Shown here: positions 24,629 through 32,480 of the stretch, one piece after another | Layout: the number at the start of each line of letters is the position of its first letter | How positions within the stretch are numbered: position 1 is the first letter of the stretch | Assembly: GCA_008375315.1 (NCBI GenBank) | Contig: CP032507.1 | Location: forward strand, 2,727,001 to 2,791,000 | Direction: 5' to 3' | Source: Ectothiorhodospiraceae bacterium BW-2 | Lineage (GTDB): Bacteria > Pseudomonadota > Gammaproteobacteria > Thiohalomonadales > Thiohalomonadaceae | DNA: 64,000 nucleotides | Made by a program: the position numbers and the translations under genes | Notes under the pieces: model-generated | Databases searched by the model: none | Told to the model about the DNA's origin: nothing | What the model saw: the letters and a program-made list of their open reading frames with translations, nothing else

Positions 24629-25651
24629 ATGGAACAGCGTGATCTGTTTATTGGCATCGATCTGGGTACTTCCAGAAGTGCCATCATTACCAATCGTGGC
24701 ACTCGGGCTAATTTTGTCTCTGCGGTGGGTTATCCGCGAGATCTGATTGGGGTACGCCTCCTAGGCGATAGCTTTGTCGTTGGCGATGAGGCGTGCGGTA
24801 AGAGCTATCTGGATGTGACCTATCCGCTTGAAGATGGTGTTTTTAAAGAGAGTGCGGATCGGGAGAGCGATGCGGCGCGTAAACTGATTGCCCACACAGT
24901 ACAGATGGCTGATCCGAAAGAGGGGGAGCGAATTTGCGGCATTATCGGTGTGCCGGCCAATGCGAGTAATGTCAATAAAGAGATGGTGCTGCGCTTTGCG
25001 CGTGAGGTGATGGATGTGGCGCTGGTAGTCTCAGAGCCGTTTTTGGTCGCCTACGGGGTTGAGAAATTGGTGAATAGTATTGTGATCGATATCGGTGCTG
25101 GTACGACCGATATTTGTGCTCTAAAAGGGCAGCTACCGCAGCGGGATGATCAAGATAGTATGATTAAAGCGGGTGACTATATCGATAAACTGCTGATGGA
25201 GTCGATTCAGCGCCGCTATCCCGAAGTACAAGTGACCAAATATCTGGTGCGCCAACTCAAGGAGCGCTACGCCTTTGTCGGGGTGCCGGCCGAAAAGGTG
25301 GTGGTGACGCTGCGTCAAAACGGCAAGCCGGTCGAGGTCGATATTACCGAAGATATTCGTCTTGCCTGTGAGTCTATTATCTCGGAAGTGGTCGAACGGA
25401 CTGCTAAATTGATAGCCTCGTTTGATCCCTCCTATCAAGAGCTGGCGGTGGCCAATATTATCCTTGCTGGGGGTGGGTCGCGCATTAGCGGTCTGTCACA
25501 GATGATTGGTGACGGTTTAGCCGAATTTGGTCGGGTCGGTATCAGTTTGGTGGATGATGTTATCTATGCCGGCTGTGAGGGGGCGATTAAACTCGCCTCG
25601 GAGCTTCCGCCGGAGTATTGGGAGCAGGTGGGAGAGACTAGCATCGGCTAG
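24629..25651 (+). CDS. mamK: actin-like magnetosome filament protein MamK, copy 2 (canonical)
   Basis: A 340-residue actin-like protein with all expected motifs: phosphate-1 GIDLGTSRSA, catalytic Glu136 in VVSEPFLVAY, phosphate-2 VIDIGAGTTDIC and adenosine LAGGGSRI. It aligns with copy 1 without gaps for at least the first 160 residues. MamK filaments align magnetosomes in a chain, and ATP hydrolysis makes them dynamic. GAGGGAGA precedes the ATG. It is the last gene of the cluster and the next gene is on the opposite strand. Confidence 0.92.
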   Translation: MEQRDLFIGIDLGTSRSAIITNRGTRANFVSAVGYPRDLIGVRLLGDSFVVGDEACGKSYLDVTYPLEDGVFKESADRESDAARKLIAHTVQMADPKEGERICGIIGVPANASNVNKEMVLRFAREVMDVALVVSEPFLVAYGVEKLVNSIVIDIGAGTTDICALKGQLPQRDDQDSMIKAGDYIDKLLMESIQRRYPEVQVTKYLVRQLKERYAFVGVPAEKVVVTLRQNGKPVEVDITEDIRLACESIISEVVERTAKLIASFDPSYQELAVANIILAGGGSRISGLSQMIGDGLAEFGRVGISLVDDVIYAGCEGAIKLASELPPEYWEQVGETSIG

Positions 25652-25671
25652 TTATGACAGCCATTGATAGC

Positions 25672-26124
25672 CTAATCGTTAGCCATTAACCAGAGTTGAC
25701 AGGCGGCGCGACTCTGTCGCGCCCACTCTGGAAGCATCTCCTGCTTCTCCTCCGCGACTGCCTCGGCATAGCTGAGCATCACTTCAGGCGGGGCGCGGTG
25801 GTCGTGACTGACTCGGTGGAGGGCAATCTCAAGTGCCTGCTGCAGATCATCCGATGGGGTATCGCGGTGGCGGGAGAGAGCGTAGAGCGACCAAGCCATG
25901 GCGGGAAACCAACCAATTAGGGTAGTTTGTAGCAATAAACAGGCGACAGCAGAGAGAGGACGACCGAGCGTATAGAGCTGTAGCCAAGGGAGTAAGATAG
26001 CCAGAGCGATGCGCGTCGGCAGCGATAGCTTGACAAAGGTGAGTTGGTGAAGCTCGCGGCTCGGATTAAAGAGCCGCTTTAAATTGAAGCCTTTGATATC
26101 ACTCTCGTCAAAAGGCTGAGACAG
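25672..26124 (-). CDS. Pmp3/YqaE-like membrane protein with C-terminal extension
   Basis: The reverse frame encodes a Pmp3/UPF0057-type unit: TRIALAILLPWL, a short loop, then LLLQTTLIGWFPAMAWSLYAL, two hydrophobic segments with the family's L-L-P and G-W-x-P pattern. Around it are an N-terminal extension of about 30 residues and a soluble C-terminus of about 65 residues. No ATG, GTG or TTG lies before the first segment. A CTG at 26124, nine bases after GGAG, is the best start I can find; TTG at 25935 would cut off the first segment. It follows rubredoxin by six bases. Confidence 0.55.
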   Translation of the reverse strand: MSQPFDESDIKGFNLKRLFNPSRELHQLTFVKLSLPTRIALAILLPWLQLYTLGRPLSAVACLLLQTTLIGWFPAMAWSLYALSRHRDTPSDDLQQALEIALHRVSHDHRAPPEVMLSYAEAVAEEKQEMLPEWARQSRAACQLWLMAND

Positions 26125-26130
26125 CGTACT

Positions 26131-26286
26131 CTACTCCACTTCGAAATCGTGTTTGCTAGCACCGCAGTCGGGACAGACGAAATCATCGGGAATATCTTCC
26201 CACGCTGTGCCGGGGGCGATACCGTGTTCTAGGTCGCCTTTTTCTTGATCATAGACATAGTTACAGAGCAGGCATTTGTGTCGCAT
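26131..26286 (-). CDS. rubredoxin
   Basis: A 51-residue protein with the two iron-binding knuckles of rubredoxin, CLLC (Cys5, Cys8) and CPDC (Cys38, Cys41), and the family stretch [17 protein letters not shown] between them. It holds one iron in a tetrahedral Cys4 site and carries single electrons in the cytoplasm. It is probably co-transcribed with the Pmp3-like gene. It lies just downstream of and convergent with mamK2, outside the core cluster. Confidence 0.93.
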   Translation of the reverse strand: MRHKCLLCNYVYDQEKGDLEHGIAPGTAWEDIPDDFVCPDCGASKHDFEVE

Positions 26287-26391
26287 GAAGTTAGGTCTCC
26301 TTTTAAAACCGTAGATGAGTCCCTAAGATAGGATGGCCGGAGGGGGATTTCAAGAGGGTTAAAAATAGAGCAGGGAGCAATTAACAGTTGC

Positions 26392-26419
26392 TTGATTTAT
26401 ACTCGAATATGTCTATAAT
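26392..26419 (+). promoter_or_regulatory. sigma-70-type promoter for tnpA
   Basis: TTGATT (26392-26397) and a perfect TATAAT (26414-26419) are separated by 16 bases. The tnpA ATG is at 26428, only eight bases beyond the -10 box, so the transcript would be nearly leaderless, and no ribosome site is visible. Confidence 0.6.
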
Positions 26420-26427
26420 TACGTGTT

Positions 26428-27057
26428 ATGAGCAGTAGATACAGCATAGGTGAGTTTGCTAAGCGCATTGGGCGGTCAGTGCAAACCGTGCGGCGTTGGG
26501 AAAGAGAGGGGAAGTTGCAGTCCAAGCGCCTGCCATCGGGGCATCGGTATTTCGATGAGTCCGATGTTCGCCTGATGCTGGGCGGGGCGCCTAAGAGGCG
26601 AGATGTGGTGGTGTATTGCCGAGTCTCCAGTGCGGGACAAAAAGACGATCTTGCCTCCCAGGTCAAAGCGATGGAAACCTACTGTCTGGGCGCAGGGATT
26701 GCGGTCGATGAGTGGGTGCAAGAAATCGGCGGCGGGATGAACTTCAAGCGCAAGCGCTTTCTCGCTCTGGTCGATCGGATTCATCGTGGGGAAGTGCGCC
26801 TACTGCTGATTGCCCACAAGGATCGGTTGATGCGCTTTGGCTTCGATTTGTTGGCGCATATCGCAGCAGAAAATGGCTGTGAGATAGTCGTTGTGAACCA
26901 GGAGTCTCTCTCCCCTGAGCAAGAGATGGTTGAGGATTTACTGGCGATTGTGCATACCTTCAGTTGCCGACTGTATCGGATGCGCAAGTACAAGCAGCAG
27001 ATCAAGGAGGATTTTCCCGATAGTCCCATTCAGTTACCAAAGGATGTGTGCGAATGA
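26428..27057 (+). CDS. tnpA: IS607-family transposase TnpA (serine recombinase)
   Basis: A 209-residue protein: N-terminal MerR-like helix-turn-helix (SIGEFAKRIGRSVQTVRRWE) and a serine-recombinase domain from about residue 58 with catalytic Ser67 in YCRVSS and the conserved Arg in KDRLMRFG. IS607 transposases move a circular intermediate by a resolvase-type mechanism with low target specificity. The stop overlaps the tnpB ATG by four bases. It looks intact. Confidence 0.92.
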   Translation: MSSRYSIGEFAKRIGRSVQTVRRWEREGKLQSKRLPSGHRYFDESDVRLMLGGAPKRRDVVVYCRVSSAGQKDDLASQVKAMETYCLGAGIAVDEWVQEIGGGMNFKRKRFLALVDRIHRGEVRLLLIAHKDRLMRFGFDLLAHIAAENGCEIVVVNQESLSPEQEMVEDLLAIVHTFSCRLYRMRKYKQQIKEDFPDSPIQLPKDVCE

Positions 27058-28454
27058 AGGTCACGCGAGTTTTGAACGCAAAACGCCCGAACAAGGGCAA
27101 AGTCGCCGCATTGCGCGAGCAGGCGCGTCGGCTTGGCCAAGTGCGTACCGAGGTCTGGCAGAGGTTTGGGTCGGTCGGTGGCGTGGGTCTCTCGGATCGC
27201 AAGATTCGCGATGGCTGGCTGAAGGAAGGTCGCGCCTTTCCGGTTTCCGCCAACGCTTGGAAAGAGACCCTACGCGATGCGAAGGGCAACATCACCGCCT
27301 GCATGGAAGCGGCCAAGGTTAAGGTTCGCCAATCTGTCTTTCGTCACACCCGGGACGAAGCCGAGCAAAAACGCCTGTTCACTGCCCTCAAGCGCAACGA
27401 ATGGACGGGCGATTCTTATCTGCGCCGGCTCATGCGTAAGCACTGGCATCATGGCCATAACCATACCCATAACCAGATTATTGTCCGTTCAGATAATTAC
27501 ACTACCTTCCTCCTGGGTGGGTGCGTCTGGATCAAGATCCCCGGCCTTGTTAAAGGTCAGCGTATCGCCATTTTGCTCAATACCACGATCACGCCAACTG
27601 GCACTCTGCGCGTCATTATCAAAGACGATGACCGTATTGAGGTTCACACCACCGTTAATGTCGAAACCAAACAGGATTGCGGCAAGCGCACCCTCGGCAT
27701 TGATAAAGGCTACTCCGAAGTGCTTGTGGATTCAGACGGCGATCACCACGGCCAGGAGCTCGGTCAAGTACTGACCGAACAATCCGATAAGCTAAAAGCC
27801 AAATATCAGCGCCGATCAAAACTGCGAGCGCTCGCCAACACGACCCGTAACCCGCATAAACGCGAGCACATTCGTCGCTTTAACCTTGGGCGCAAAAAGC
27901 TAAACCGGCAGATGGACAAAACCCATGCAAGCATCCGTGATGTGGTGTTTCAGTCGGTTCATAAGGTTGTTGATAAAGCCGCCGTGATTGCGGCGGAAGA
28001 CCTCACCGCCCCGATGTCGGGCAAGTCCTTCGGCAAGAACGTCAATCGTCGGCTGGCAAGCTGGACGAAAGGCGTCATTGCCGAAGCACTTGATAGTGTT
28101 TCAAGCCGCAGAGGTTCTGCGGTCGTTCTGGTCAATCCTGCCTACACATCGCAAATTGATTCCCGCAACGGATGCCTACTCGGCAAACGCCAGGGGGATC
28201 GGTTTTACTGTTTCGACGGGGTTGTGTTGCAGGCAGACCAGAACGCTGCGCGAAACGTGCTGGCACGGTTGTCCGATCTTGACATCGATCGGTTCATGCC
28301 GTACCGACAGGTGAAGACGATCTTGCAAGCACGGACTGAGCGCCTCCGGTTGGGACTGCTCAACCAGGACTCCAGTTGCTCGCCCGTACGGGTGTTATCA
28401 ACGGAGAGCGAATTACCGAAAAACTGCCATGAGCAACTTTGCTTAGGTTTTTAG
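27054..28454 (+). CDS. tnpB: TnpB (RNA-guided nuclease family, OrfB)
   Basis: A 466-residue protein with the split RuvC-like triad: Asp217 in TLGIDKG, Glu315 in IAAEDL and Asp395 in LQADQNAARN. TnpB proteins are RNA-guided nucleases that help keep the element in place. The zinc-binding part between the last two RuvC segments is degenerate: where typical proteins have two CxxC pairs, this one reads SQIDSRNG and FYCFDG, leaving about one ligand. This variant is known in some TnpB lineages, so it does not by itself show inactivity. The ATG at 27054 (ATGA overlap with tnpA) is preferred to the upstream GTG. Confidence 0.88.
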   Translation: MKVTRVLNAKRPNKGKVAALREQARRLGQVRTEVWQRFGSVGGVGLSDRKIRDGWLKEGRAFPVSANAWKETLRDAKGNITACMEAAKVKVRQSVFRHTRDEAEQKRLFTALKRNEWTGDSYLRRLMRKHWHHGHNHTHNQIIVRSDNYTTFLLGGCVWIKIPGLVKGQRIAILLNTTITPTGTLRVIIKDDDRIEVHTTVNVETKQDCGKRTLGIDKGYSEVLVDSDGDHHGQELGQVLTEQSDKLKAKYQRRSKLRALANTTRNPHKREHIRRFNLGRKKLNRQMDKTHASIRDVVFQSVHKVVDKAAVIAAEDLTAPMSGKSFGKNVNRRLASWTKGVIAEALDSVSSRRGSAVVLVNPAYTSQIDSRNGCLLGKRQGDRFYCFDGVVLQADQNAARNVLARLSDLDIDRFMPYRQVKTILQARTERLRLGLLNQDSSCSPVRVLSTESELPKNCHEQLCLGF

Positions 28455-28472
28455 GAACAGTAAAACATTGAC

Positions 28473-29357
28473 ATGAGTTCCAATACCACACATTCGACTG
28501 CAAGTGAGCTGGCCAAAGCCTTCATTGCCGAACTACTCGCCGAACTAAAAAAAGGGACGCTCATTCTGCCCACTCTGCCCGATGTGGTGGTGCGAATCCG
28601 TCAGGCGATTAATAATCCTGAGATTGCACTAAAGGAGATTGTTCAGGTTATCGGCAGCGATCCGGCGATTAGCGCGCGGCTAGTTCTGATTGCAAACAGC
28701 TCACTAATGCGAGGCTCGAAGCGGGTGGAGACGGTTGAACGGGCGGTTAATCGTCTAGGGCTGAAGATGGTGCGCGATGTGGTGACCGCTATCGTGATTG
28801 AGCAGCTATTTGAGCCGAAACACCCCGCGACCGCTAGGCGGTTGCGGGCGGTCTGGGAGCACAGTACGGCGGTTGCGGCGATCTCCTATATGGTGGCGAG
28901 TCGCTACACTCCCCACCTCTCAGCTGAAGAGGCGCTGCTCGCCGGCCTGATTCACGATATCGGTACGCTGCCAATTTTAACCCATGCCGAACAGCACCCA
29001 CAGCTATTAAAAGACGAGCGAATCCTTGAGGCTGTGATTCGTAAATATCACACCTATTTAGGGCGGGTGATTTTGACCGCATGGGATTTCCCCGAACGGA
29101 TTACGATCGCTGTGGCTGAGCACGAAATACTCGACCGCGAGAGTCGTGAAGGGCGACGAGCCGATCTGACCGATGTGGTGATTGTGGCCAATCTACAGAG
29201 CTATATCGGTACGGCTCATCCGCTAATGCAGCAGAACTGGAGCGGTGTCACTGCGTTTGGTCGTACCGGCATCGATCCTAATAGCAACCTACTTGATACC
29301 GCCGATCTAAACGAGGTCGTTGACGAAGCTAAAAGTCTGTTGCGCCACCGCGAGTGA
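28473..29357 (+). CDS. HDOD domain protein
   Basis: A 294-residue protein with one HDOD domain (about 30-230), recognisable from LPTLPDVVVRIRQAI, SDPAISARL and the LAGLIHDIGTLP segment. HDOD domains are inactive relatives of HD phosphohydrolases used in signalling. It resembles two tandem HDOD genes near 41-42.7 kb, so the organism has at least three. The IS607 element ends at or just before its start codon, so its original promoter may have been displaced. Confidence 0.85.
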   Translation: MSSNTTHSTASELAKAFIAELLAELKKGTLILPTLPDVVVRIRQAINNPEIALKEIVQVIGSDPAISARLVLIANSSLMRGSKRVETVERAVNRLGLKMVRDVVTAIVIEQLFEPKHPATARRLRAVWEHSTAVAAISYMVASRYTPHLSAEEALLAGLIHDIGTLPILTHAEQHPQLLKDERILEAVIRKYHTYLGRVILTAWDFPERITIAVAEHEILDRESREGRRADLTDVVIVANLQSYIGTAHPLMQQNWSGVTAFGRTGIDPNSNLLDTADLNEVVDEAKSLLRHRE

Positions 29358-29378
29358 TTGCCGCCATCTACCCCATCC

Positions 29379-30332
29379 CTACCAACCGATAGCATAGCCG
29401 TAGCGGTCGAGAAGATAGTGACTGTTGACACTGTCGAGTCGGCCAAAGGTCAGATCGGGCTGTACATTGGTCACAATAAAGTCGGCGACCGCTCTATATT
29501 CGTAGAGCGAATTGCCCTTAGGATCAACATCGACCTCAATCCCATGAATTAGCGAGAAGCGATCTCCGGGTTTTAAACCACTCCGCATTCCTAGTTTTAG
29601 CACCACGCTGTTTTGATCCTGCACAATGAGGTGCGCCATAAGGGGGAGGCAGCTAGAGATAATTTGGGTCTGCTCTAGGTGGCTAGCGAGTAGCAGATCG
29701 CTCCCTTGTCCGGTTAAGGTACGATAGAAGCCGTGCTCTAACAGAGGAAAAACGGTATTGGCCTCGGTATCACTGATTTCAACGCCATTGATAAAGCTCT
29801 GTAGCAGCAGACCGGAGAAGCCATCATAGATATCGTATCGAACCGAGAGGTGGCGGTTATGCTCCCTAAATAGCCCCTTCGCCGGCTTAAGGCGAGTATC
29901 GAGCACCTCTCCCCCGACCACTAACTGGGCGTTAAACTCCCGCGCTAGAGACTGAATCTGCTGTCGGTTATCGACATCATCGACCCCATTAGGGGCCAAA
30001 TTGCGTGGAGTTAGCCGCAAATGGAGCGCATCACGCACTAAAAACTGGCCAGTTTCGAGCAGCCGCTCCTTGAGTGCTCGACCGAAATGGAGCTGGTAGT
30101 CGGGCAGATCGGCAGAGCCGTGTTGTGGCTCCATACTAAAACCGGTCACCACAACGGCTTTCGGTAGCCTCGCTGAGCCCTTCTCTAGTCCGCGACAATC
30201 CTGTAGCGCCTTAATGGGGGGGATTAACTCAAGCTGAATCGCCTCTGCACCGTAGGTGGTGACGACCGTTGACGCGCAGCCGCTAAGGAGCAGCAGCGAT
30301 AGCAGTAACAAGAGAGTCAGGGAACGGGGCAT
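29379..30332 (-). CDS. FlgT-like flagellar assembly lipoprotein (tentative)
   Basis: A 317-residue protein beginning with a lipoprotein signal (LLLSGC, Cys19). The middle part (about 60-200) has an ancient ABC-ATPase-like beta fold pattern and the C-terminus (about 225-310) reads as a small beta domain (GLKPGDRFSLIHG), the layout of FlgT, a flagellar basal-body H-ring protein of polar flagella. ATG at 30332 is chosen because of GGAG nine bases upstream. FliA is encoded nearby, which supports a flagellar role. The family assignment comes from pattern recognition only. Confidence 0.55.
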   Translation of the reverse strand: MPRSLTLLLLLSLLLLSGCASTVVTTYGAEAIQLELIPPIKALQDCRGLEKGSARLPKAVVVTGFSMEPQHGSADLPDYQLHFGRALKERLLETGQFLVRDALHLRLTPRNLAPNGVDDVDNRQQIQSLAREFNAQLVVGGEVLDTRLKPAKGLFREHNRHLSVRYDIYDGFSGLLLQSFINGVEISDTEANTVFPLLEHGFYRTLTGQGSDLLLASHLEQTQIISSCLPLMAHLIVQDQNSVVLKLGMRSGLKPGDRFSLIHGIEVDVDPKGNSLYEYRAVADFIVTNVQPDLTFGRLDSVNSHYLLDRYGYAIGW

Positions 30333-30359
30333 GGCGATGAACTCCAGTTTGCTCAAGAT

Positions 30360-30791
30360 TTACTCAAAGAGCCTAATTAGGCGGGTTTTAGAGAGGATAT
30401 CGTGCCAACTCCGCTGTTCGCGATCAACCCCTATCCACAAGAAACCGAGACCGAGCAGCGACCAGCTAACCAAGGCGGCGATAAATCGCATCGCGGCCAT
30501 ACTCCAGCTAAGCGGCTCACCATTGAGATTAACCACCTTAACCCGCCACGCCTTCATGCCCAGAGTCTGTCCGCCGTGGGTCCAAAACCCGCCGAGAAAG
30601 AGAAACGCCACCAGCAGTGTATAGAGAAAAAGCAGCGGATGGCCGGAGCCGGTTAGTTCAGGGCCAAGCAGCAGCAGTAGCAGCCAGTGGGCGATAAAGA
30701 TCACCCCGAACAGCAGTAGGGAGTCGTAGAGCAGAATCGCCAGCAGCCGCCATAAACCACAGGTTGAGGGGGCGAAGGGGGGAGGGCTCAT
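30360..30791 (-). CDS. RDD family membrane protein
   Basis: A protein of about 143 residues with three to four membrane segments and the RDD pattern: LWRLLAILLYDSLLL near the start and a conserved GMKAWRV stretch in the second half. RDD proteins are small membrane proteins often with unknown function, some linked to ion exchange. The ATG at 30791 is chosen over the TTG at 30851 since homology begins right after it. It lies just upstream of the FlgT-like gene on the same strand. Confidence 0.8.
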   Translation of the reverse strand: MSPPPFAPSTCGLWRLLAILLYDSLLLFGVIFIAHWLLLLLLGPELTGSGHPLLFLYTLLVAFLFLGGFWTHGGQTLGMKAWRVKVVNLNGEPLSWSMAAMRFIAALVSWSLLGLGFLWIGVDREQRSWHDILSKTRLIRLFE

Positions 30792-31002
30792 AGCAAAAGA
30801 GCGTGCGGTAATGGGGTAAGCTGAAACGGTCTCAAGGCGCTCTCCTGGCAAAAAATAGAGGTGGGTAGGCCTCTTGCAACGGCTCTCTACCCAAGATGGG
30901 GGCGATTATAGCCAATATTCGCGCTTTTGGGGTGCTACAGGGGCAATTTTATGGCAAAATCTGCCCCACTTCGAACAACCCGAAATGGATACGACACCTG
31001 CC

Positions 31003-31725
31003 ATGTACGATGCCAAAGGCCTTCAACAACTTAACCGTGACCAACTGGTCAACCAGCATGCGCCACTGGTAAAAAAGATAGCCTACCACCTTATCGGTCG
31101 CCTGCCAGCTAGCGTTCAGGTCGATGATCTGATTCAGGCTGGCATGATGGGGCTACTCGACGCTGCGGTGCAGTACGATCAGTCGCAGGGGGCACAGTTT
31201 GAGACCTACGCCACTATTCGAGTGCGCGGGTCGATGCTAGATGAGTTGCGTCGCAACGACTGGGTACCCAAATCGGTGCATCGCAAGTCGCGGGAGTTGA
31301 CCGAGGCGATTAACCGAGTCGAAGGGAGGCTCGGGCGAGACGCCTCAGATCGTGAAGTGGCGGCGGAGATGGGGCTGGCGCTGGAGGAATACCATAAGAT
31401 TCTACAAGACCATACCAACTGCCGCATGACCAGTCTTGAGACTTTGACTGTCGATGAGGAGGGGGACGATCCGCTTGAGCGCCACGCCAGTAGTGACTTA
31501 ACCCCCAGCGAACACCTAATAGATTTTCAGTTTCAGGAGGGGTTGGTCGATGCCATTGAACATCTGCCGGAGCGGGAGAAGCTCATTATGTCGCTCTACT
31601 ACGAGCAGGACCTTAACCTCAAGGAGATTGGACTGATTCTGGAGGTGAGTGAGTCTCGAATCAGCCAGTTAATGAGTCAGGCCCATGGTAGGCTGCGTTC
31701 ACGACTACGGGATCATATCCATTAG
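31003..31725 (+). CDS. fliA: flagellar sigma factor FliA (sigma-28)
   Basis: A sigma-70-family protein of about 240 residues with regions 2, 3 and 4 but no region 1. Hallmarks are HAPLVKKIAYHLIGRLPASV, DDLIQAGMMGLLDA, MLDELRRNDWVPKSVHR and LNLKEIGLILEVSESRISQL. It directs transcription of late flagellar and chemotaxis genes. Two ATG codons (30985 and 31003) are possible; 31003 (MYDAKG) fits the usual FliA N-terminus better. The organism is therefore flagellated, as expected of a magnetotactic swimmer. Confidence 0.9.
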   Translation: MYDAKGLQQLNRDQLVNQHAPLVKKIAYHLIGRLPASVQVDDLIQAGMMGLLDAAVQYDQSQGAQFETYATIRVRGSMLDELRRNDWVPKSVHRKSRELTEAINRVEGRLGRDASDREVAAEMGLALEEYHKILQDHTNCRMTSLETLTVDEEGDDPLERHASSDLTPSEHLIDFQFQEGLVDAIEHLPEREKLIMSLYYEQDLNLKEIGLILEVSESRISQLMSQAHGRLRSRLRDHIH

Positions 31726-31730
31726 ATCTT

Positions 31731-32396
31731 ATGAATCTTGATGCCAATCTTTTCTCTATGGCAGTGGCGATAGGCGGCTATCTGCTCTATGGGGCGGTGC
31801 TACTAGCTTCGCTGTTCACAGCCCCTTGGCATAAGGTGCGTTCGCTGGAAAATCTCAATATTTTACTGCTCAGTACTGCGCTGCTCTCAGTGGTGTGGCA
31901 GTTAAAAATTGGGCTCCATCCCAGTCTCGGCTTTCATCTGTTAGGGGCGACCCTCTTTACGCTGATGTTCGGCTGGCAGTTTGCGTTAATGGCGCTAACG
32001 CTCATTTTGCTAGTGACCTTTGGGGTGAGCGATATGCTCTGGCCGGCTCTGGGCTGGAGTGGGCTGATTTCGGTCATTATCCCTATTCTGTTTAGCTATA
32101 CGCTGCTAAAGGTCGCGCAGTCGCATCTGCCGCACAACTTTTTCATCTATGTGTTGTTAAACGGCTTTTTGTGTGGCGGCCTCTCGCTGCTGTTAGCGGT
32201 AGGTTCGACAGCTAGCCTGCTGCTCCTTACTGAGAGTTATAGCTGGGAGTTTCTCTCGACCAAATATCTCCCCTTTCTGCCGATGATGATGCTGGTTGAG
32301 GGGTTTTTCTCTGGGATGTTAATTACCAGTTTGGTCATTTTCCGCCCCGAATGGGTGAGTACTTTCGATGATAGACGCTATCTTTACGGTAAGTAG
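31731..32396 (+). CDS. CbiM-like energy-coupling-factor permease
   Basis: A 221-residue protein with six to seven hydrophobic segments. The stretch around GLHPSLGFHLLGATLFTLMFGWQ and the later MMMLVEGFFSGM match the CbiM-like group that includes substrate-binding membrane parts of cobalt or nickel ECF transporters. The typical N-terminal metal-binding Met-His start of true CbiM is absent (MNLDANLF), so the substrate is uncertain. It begins five bases after fliA. Confidence 0.7.
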   Translation: MNLDANLFSMAVAIGGYLLYGAVLLASLFTAPWHKVRSLENLNILLLSTALLSVVWQLKIGLHPSLGFHLLGATLFTLMFGWQFALMALTLILLVTFGVSDMLWPALGWSGLISVIIPILFSYTLLKVAQSHLPHNFFIYVLLNGFLCGGLSLLLAVGSTASLLLLTESYSWEFLSTKYLPFLPMMMLVEGFFSGMLITSLVIFRPEWVSTFDDRRYLYGK

Positions 32397-32399
32397 ATA

Positions 32400-32474
32400 G
32401 TGTTCATTGAGCTCGCTATCTTGGTGGTTATTGTGGCGCTGGTGGTGTGGGCGATTCGTCCCCCGAGAAGATAG
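32400..32474 (+). CDS. possible 24-residue single-span membrane protein
   Basis: A GTG-started frame encodes a hydrophobic helix (about 16 residues of Ile, Leu and Val) ending in RPPRR, the size and charge of many small bacterial membrane proteins. It fills the gap between the CbiM-like gene and ubiA, with a weak purine stretch before it. It may be chance; there is no homology evidence. Confidence 0.3.
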   Translation: MFIELAILVVIVALVVWAIRPPRR

Positions 32475-32480
32475 CTCTCT

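Larger units (their letters stand above)
26340..28472 (+). mobile_element. IS607-family insertion sequence (tnpA + tnpB)
   Basis: Two overlapping genes, a MerR-like/serine-recombinase transposase followed by TnpB, define an IS607-type element. These elements have no terminal inverted repeats and make no clear target duplication, so the limits given are approximate: the left end lies between the rubredoxin gene and the tnpA promoter, and the right end must fall between the tnpB stop (28454) and the next gene (28473), or overlap it. IS607 and IS605-type elements often make a guide (omega) RNA from the tnpB 3' end, which would map to about 28300-28472 here, but I cannot prove it. Confidence 0.8.
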
